Assembly: GCF_963676325.1 (NCBI RefSeq)
Contig: NZ_OY781099.1
Location: 3,348,001-3,412,000 of the forward strand
Direction of reading: 5' to 3'
Origin: an uncultured Bacteroides sp.
GTDB lineage: Bacteria; Bacteroidota; Bacteroidia; Bacteroidales; Bacteroidaceae
DNA length: 64,000 nucleotides
Within the stretch, counting starts at the first letter, position 1; the number at the start of each line of letters is the position of its first letter. This document shows positions 63,050 to 64,000 of this stretch, piece by piece. Below the pieces are notes generated by a model. The model was not told the DNA's origin. It did no database searches and saw nothing but the letters and a program-made list of their open reading frames with translations. Position numbers and translations under genes: made by a program.

Positions 63050-63934
63050 ATGAGAAAGACACTGATTTTATCCTTTTTACTTCTAGTAACAGAGATTTGC
63101 TTTGCTCAAGTAGATTCTGTTTCCAGCAATGGATTTTATATCCCAAAGAATATTAAAGAGTGCATTCAGCAGCTCGACATAGTATTTACTAAGAAAGCAA
63201 AAGATAAATTCAAACAGCTTGACGAAGACGGATTAAAAAGTCTTAATGGAACAATGATCACTAACGAATGGTTGGAAAATGATTCAACCAGACTAAATAA
63301 GTATTTCTATCAATTAGGGATTGACGATTATCAGAAAATAGACTACCTCATCTTAAAATCCTATCACAGTAAGCTGAATAATACTGCTTTTGATTTTTAC
63401 AAAGAGTGTGAACTATATAAAAATGAGATGTATTCACTCAATTTAGAAAAAGAAAATCAATATAAAATTGATATTGTTGCAGACTCCATTGATGGCGTTT
63501 ACATCCCAGCTGATATTCACGATTGTTTTACGGAGCTTAACAGATTACTGAATGATTCTACCAAGCTTATGATTAGAGAAAAAAACACGGCTTTCGATTT
63601 ATCTGAGTATCATATGGGAATTGGAAGATGGATGCGAAACAATTGGAGACTTTGGGGTGGATCAAGGCTTCAGACCTATTTTATAAACAAGAATGTAAAG
63701 CACCCTGATAATATATCAGGCATTATCTTATTTGCATATAGTAATTATCTGAAAGGAGAGAATATTGATATTGACAAGATTATTGAGAAAGCAAGATTAG
63801 AGGAAGAAAACTTTATTAAAAATAATCCTCCGTTAAAAAGTACAGTAAAATTTAAAGCTTCAAAGCCAAGCAAAAAATACAGAAGATTCTTACGCACCAG
63901 AATAATTGATAACTTTGAAGATCAAGAATACTAA
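63050..63934 (+). CDS. Secreted protein with tandem DUF6794-like domains
   Basis: 294 residues, signal peptide ending CFAQ. The mature protein has two related units. The second (about 148-240) reads YIPADIHDCFTELNRLL, MGIGRWMRNNWRLWGGSRLQTYF and HPDNISGIILFAYSNYLKG, which I recognise as the DUF6794 pattern. The first (about 28-110) begins the same way (YIPKNIKECIQQLDIVF) and keeps the overall layout but has lost the RNNWxLWGGSRL core. The tail is basic (SKPSKKYRRFLRTR). Function is unknown. It closes the group of plus-strand genes; 63935-64000 shows no further gene start that I can support. Confidence 0.75.
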   Translation: MRKTLILSFLLLVTEICFAQVDSVSSNGFYIPKNIKECIQQLDIVFTKKAKDKFKQLDEDGLKSLNGTMITNEWLENDSTRLNKYFYQLGIDDYQKIDYLILKSYHSKLNNTAFDFYKECELYKNEMYSLNLEKENQYKIDIVADSIDGVYIPADIHDCFTELNRLLNDSTKLMIREKNTAFDLSEYHMGIGRWMRNNWRLWGGSRLQTYFINKNVKHPDNISGIILFAYSNYLKGENIDIDKIIEKARLEEENFIKNNPPLKSTVKFKASKPSKKYRRFLRTRIIDNFEDQEY

Positions 63935-64000
63935 GAAATATATAATAAACTTTTAAGGTATGCGAAAAACTGAAAGTAGATTATGTGACAAACATGTTTG

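Noticed and set aside
60869..64000. A phage-defence or toxin-antitoxin system in the accessory end region
   Set aside because: None of the three proteins shows nuclease, NTPase, methylase or toxin motifs; they are lipoprotein, membrane and secreted proteins.
1..64000. tRNA, rRNA, riboswitch or CRISPR elements
   Set aside because: The gaps were read by eye on both strands. No cloverleaf with a TTCRA arm, no regular spacer-repeat array and no known riboswitch core was seen.

Overview
The window reads as a chromosomal segment of a Bacteroidaceae bacterium, most likely Bacteroides or a close relative; I cannot name the species. The evidence is two SusC/SusD pairs, a hybrid two-component regulator (HTCS) of the Bacteroides type, many secreted glycoside hydrolases, a fused ResB-CcsA cytochrome assembly protein, AT-rich intergenic DNA, and promoters of the Bacteroides type (TTTG, about 20 bp, then TAnnTTTG) in front of many transcription units. 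I saw no tRNA, rRNA, CRISPR array, integrase or transposase.

Layout. 0.2-19 kb (all minus strand): a SusC/SusD/lipoprotein operon; an operon of a CE7 acetyl esterase and a GH5 mannanase; a lone 160-residue gene; a GH95 enzyme with a three-domain esterase; a ResB-CcsA haem-handling protein; and a GH27 alpha-galactosidase. Mannanase, acetyl esterase and alpha-galactosidase together suggest acetylated galactomannan or galactoglucomannan. This is supported by an operator that I find in front of susC, GH5 and GH27 at exactly the same distance from the -7 box. 19-31 kb: a second SusC/SusD pair, then GH92, two GH28 and a calcineurin-like phosphoesterase. 31-43.6 kb: the HTCS, then an operon GH89, HGSNAT-like acyltransferase, GH97, GH92 and a 179-residue protein. 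A second operator, a direct repeat with a 21 bp period, lies before both the second susC and GH89, again at identical spacing. The HTCS gene between them is the likely regulator.

44-52.4 kb: an AraC regulator; a core-metabolism operon of aconitase, isocitrate dehydrogenase, citrate synthase and an MscS-type channel (the citrate-to-2-oxoglutarate branch); then, divergently, an EamA transporter and a DEDDh exonuclease. 53-60.8 kb: a LytS-like kinase, a LytTR regulator, a periplasmic adaptor lipoprotein, and an RND pump fused in one reading frame to a TolC-like outer-membrane channel. This efflux module is flanked by 163 bp direct copies of the exonuclease 3' end, one in the intact gene and one as a fragment. 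61-64 kb (plus strand): three poorly characterised genes, namely a lipoprotein with a serpin-like C-terminus, a four-helix membrane protein and a tandem DUF6794-like protein.

I consider the most notable points to be the two shared operators with identical promoter geometry, the pump-channel fusion that keeps an internal signal peptide and cleavage site, the direct repeat around the efflux module, the NAGLU/HGSNAT-like gene pair, and the serpin-like lipoprotein. All domain names come from reading motifs by eye; no search was run.
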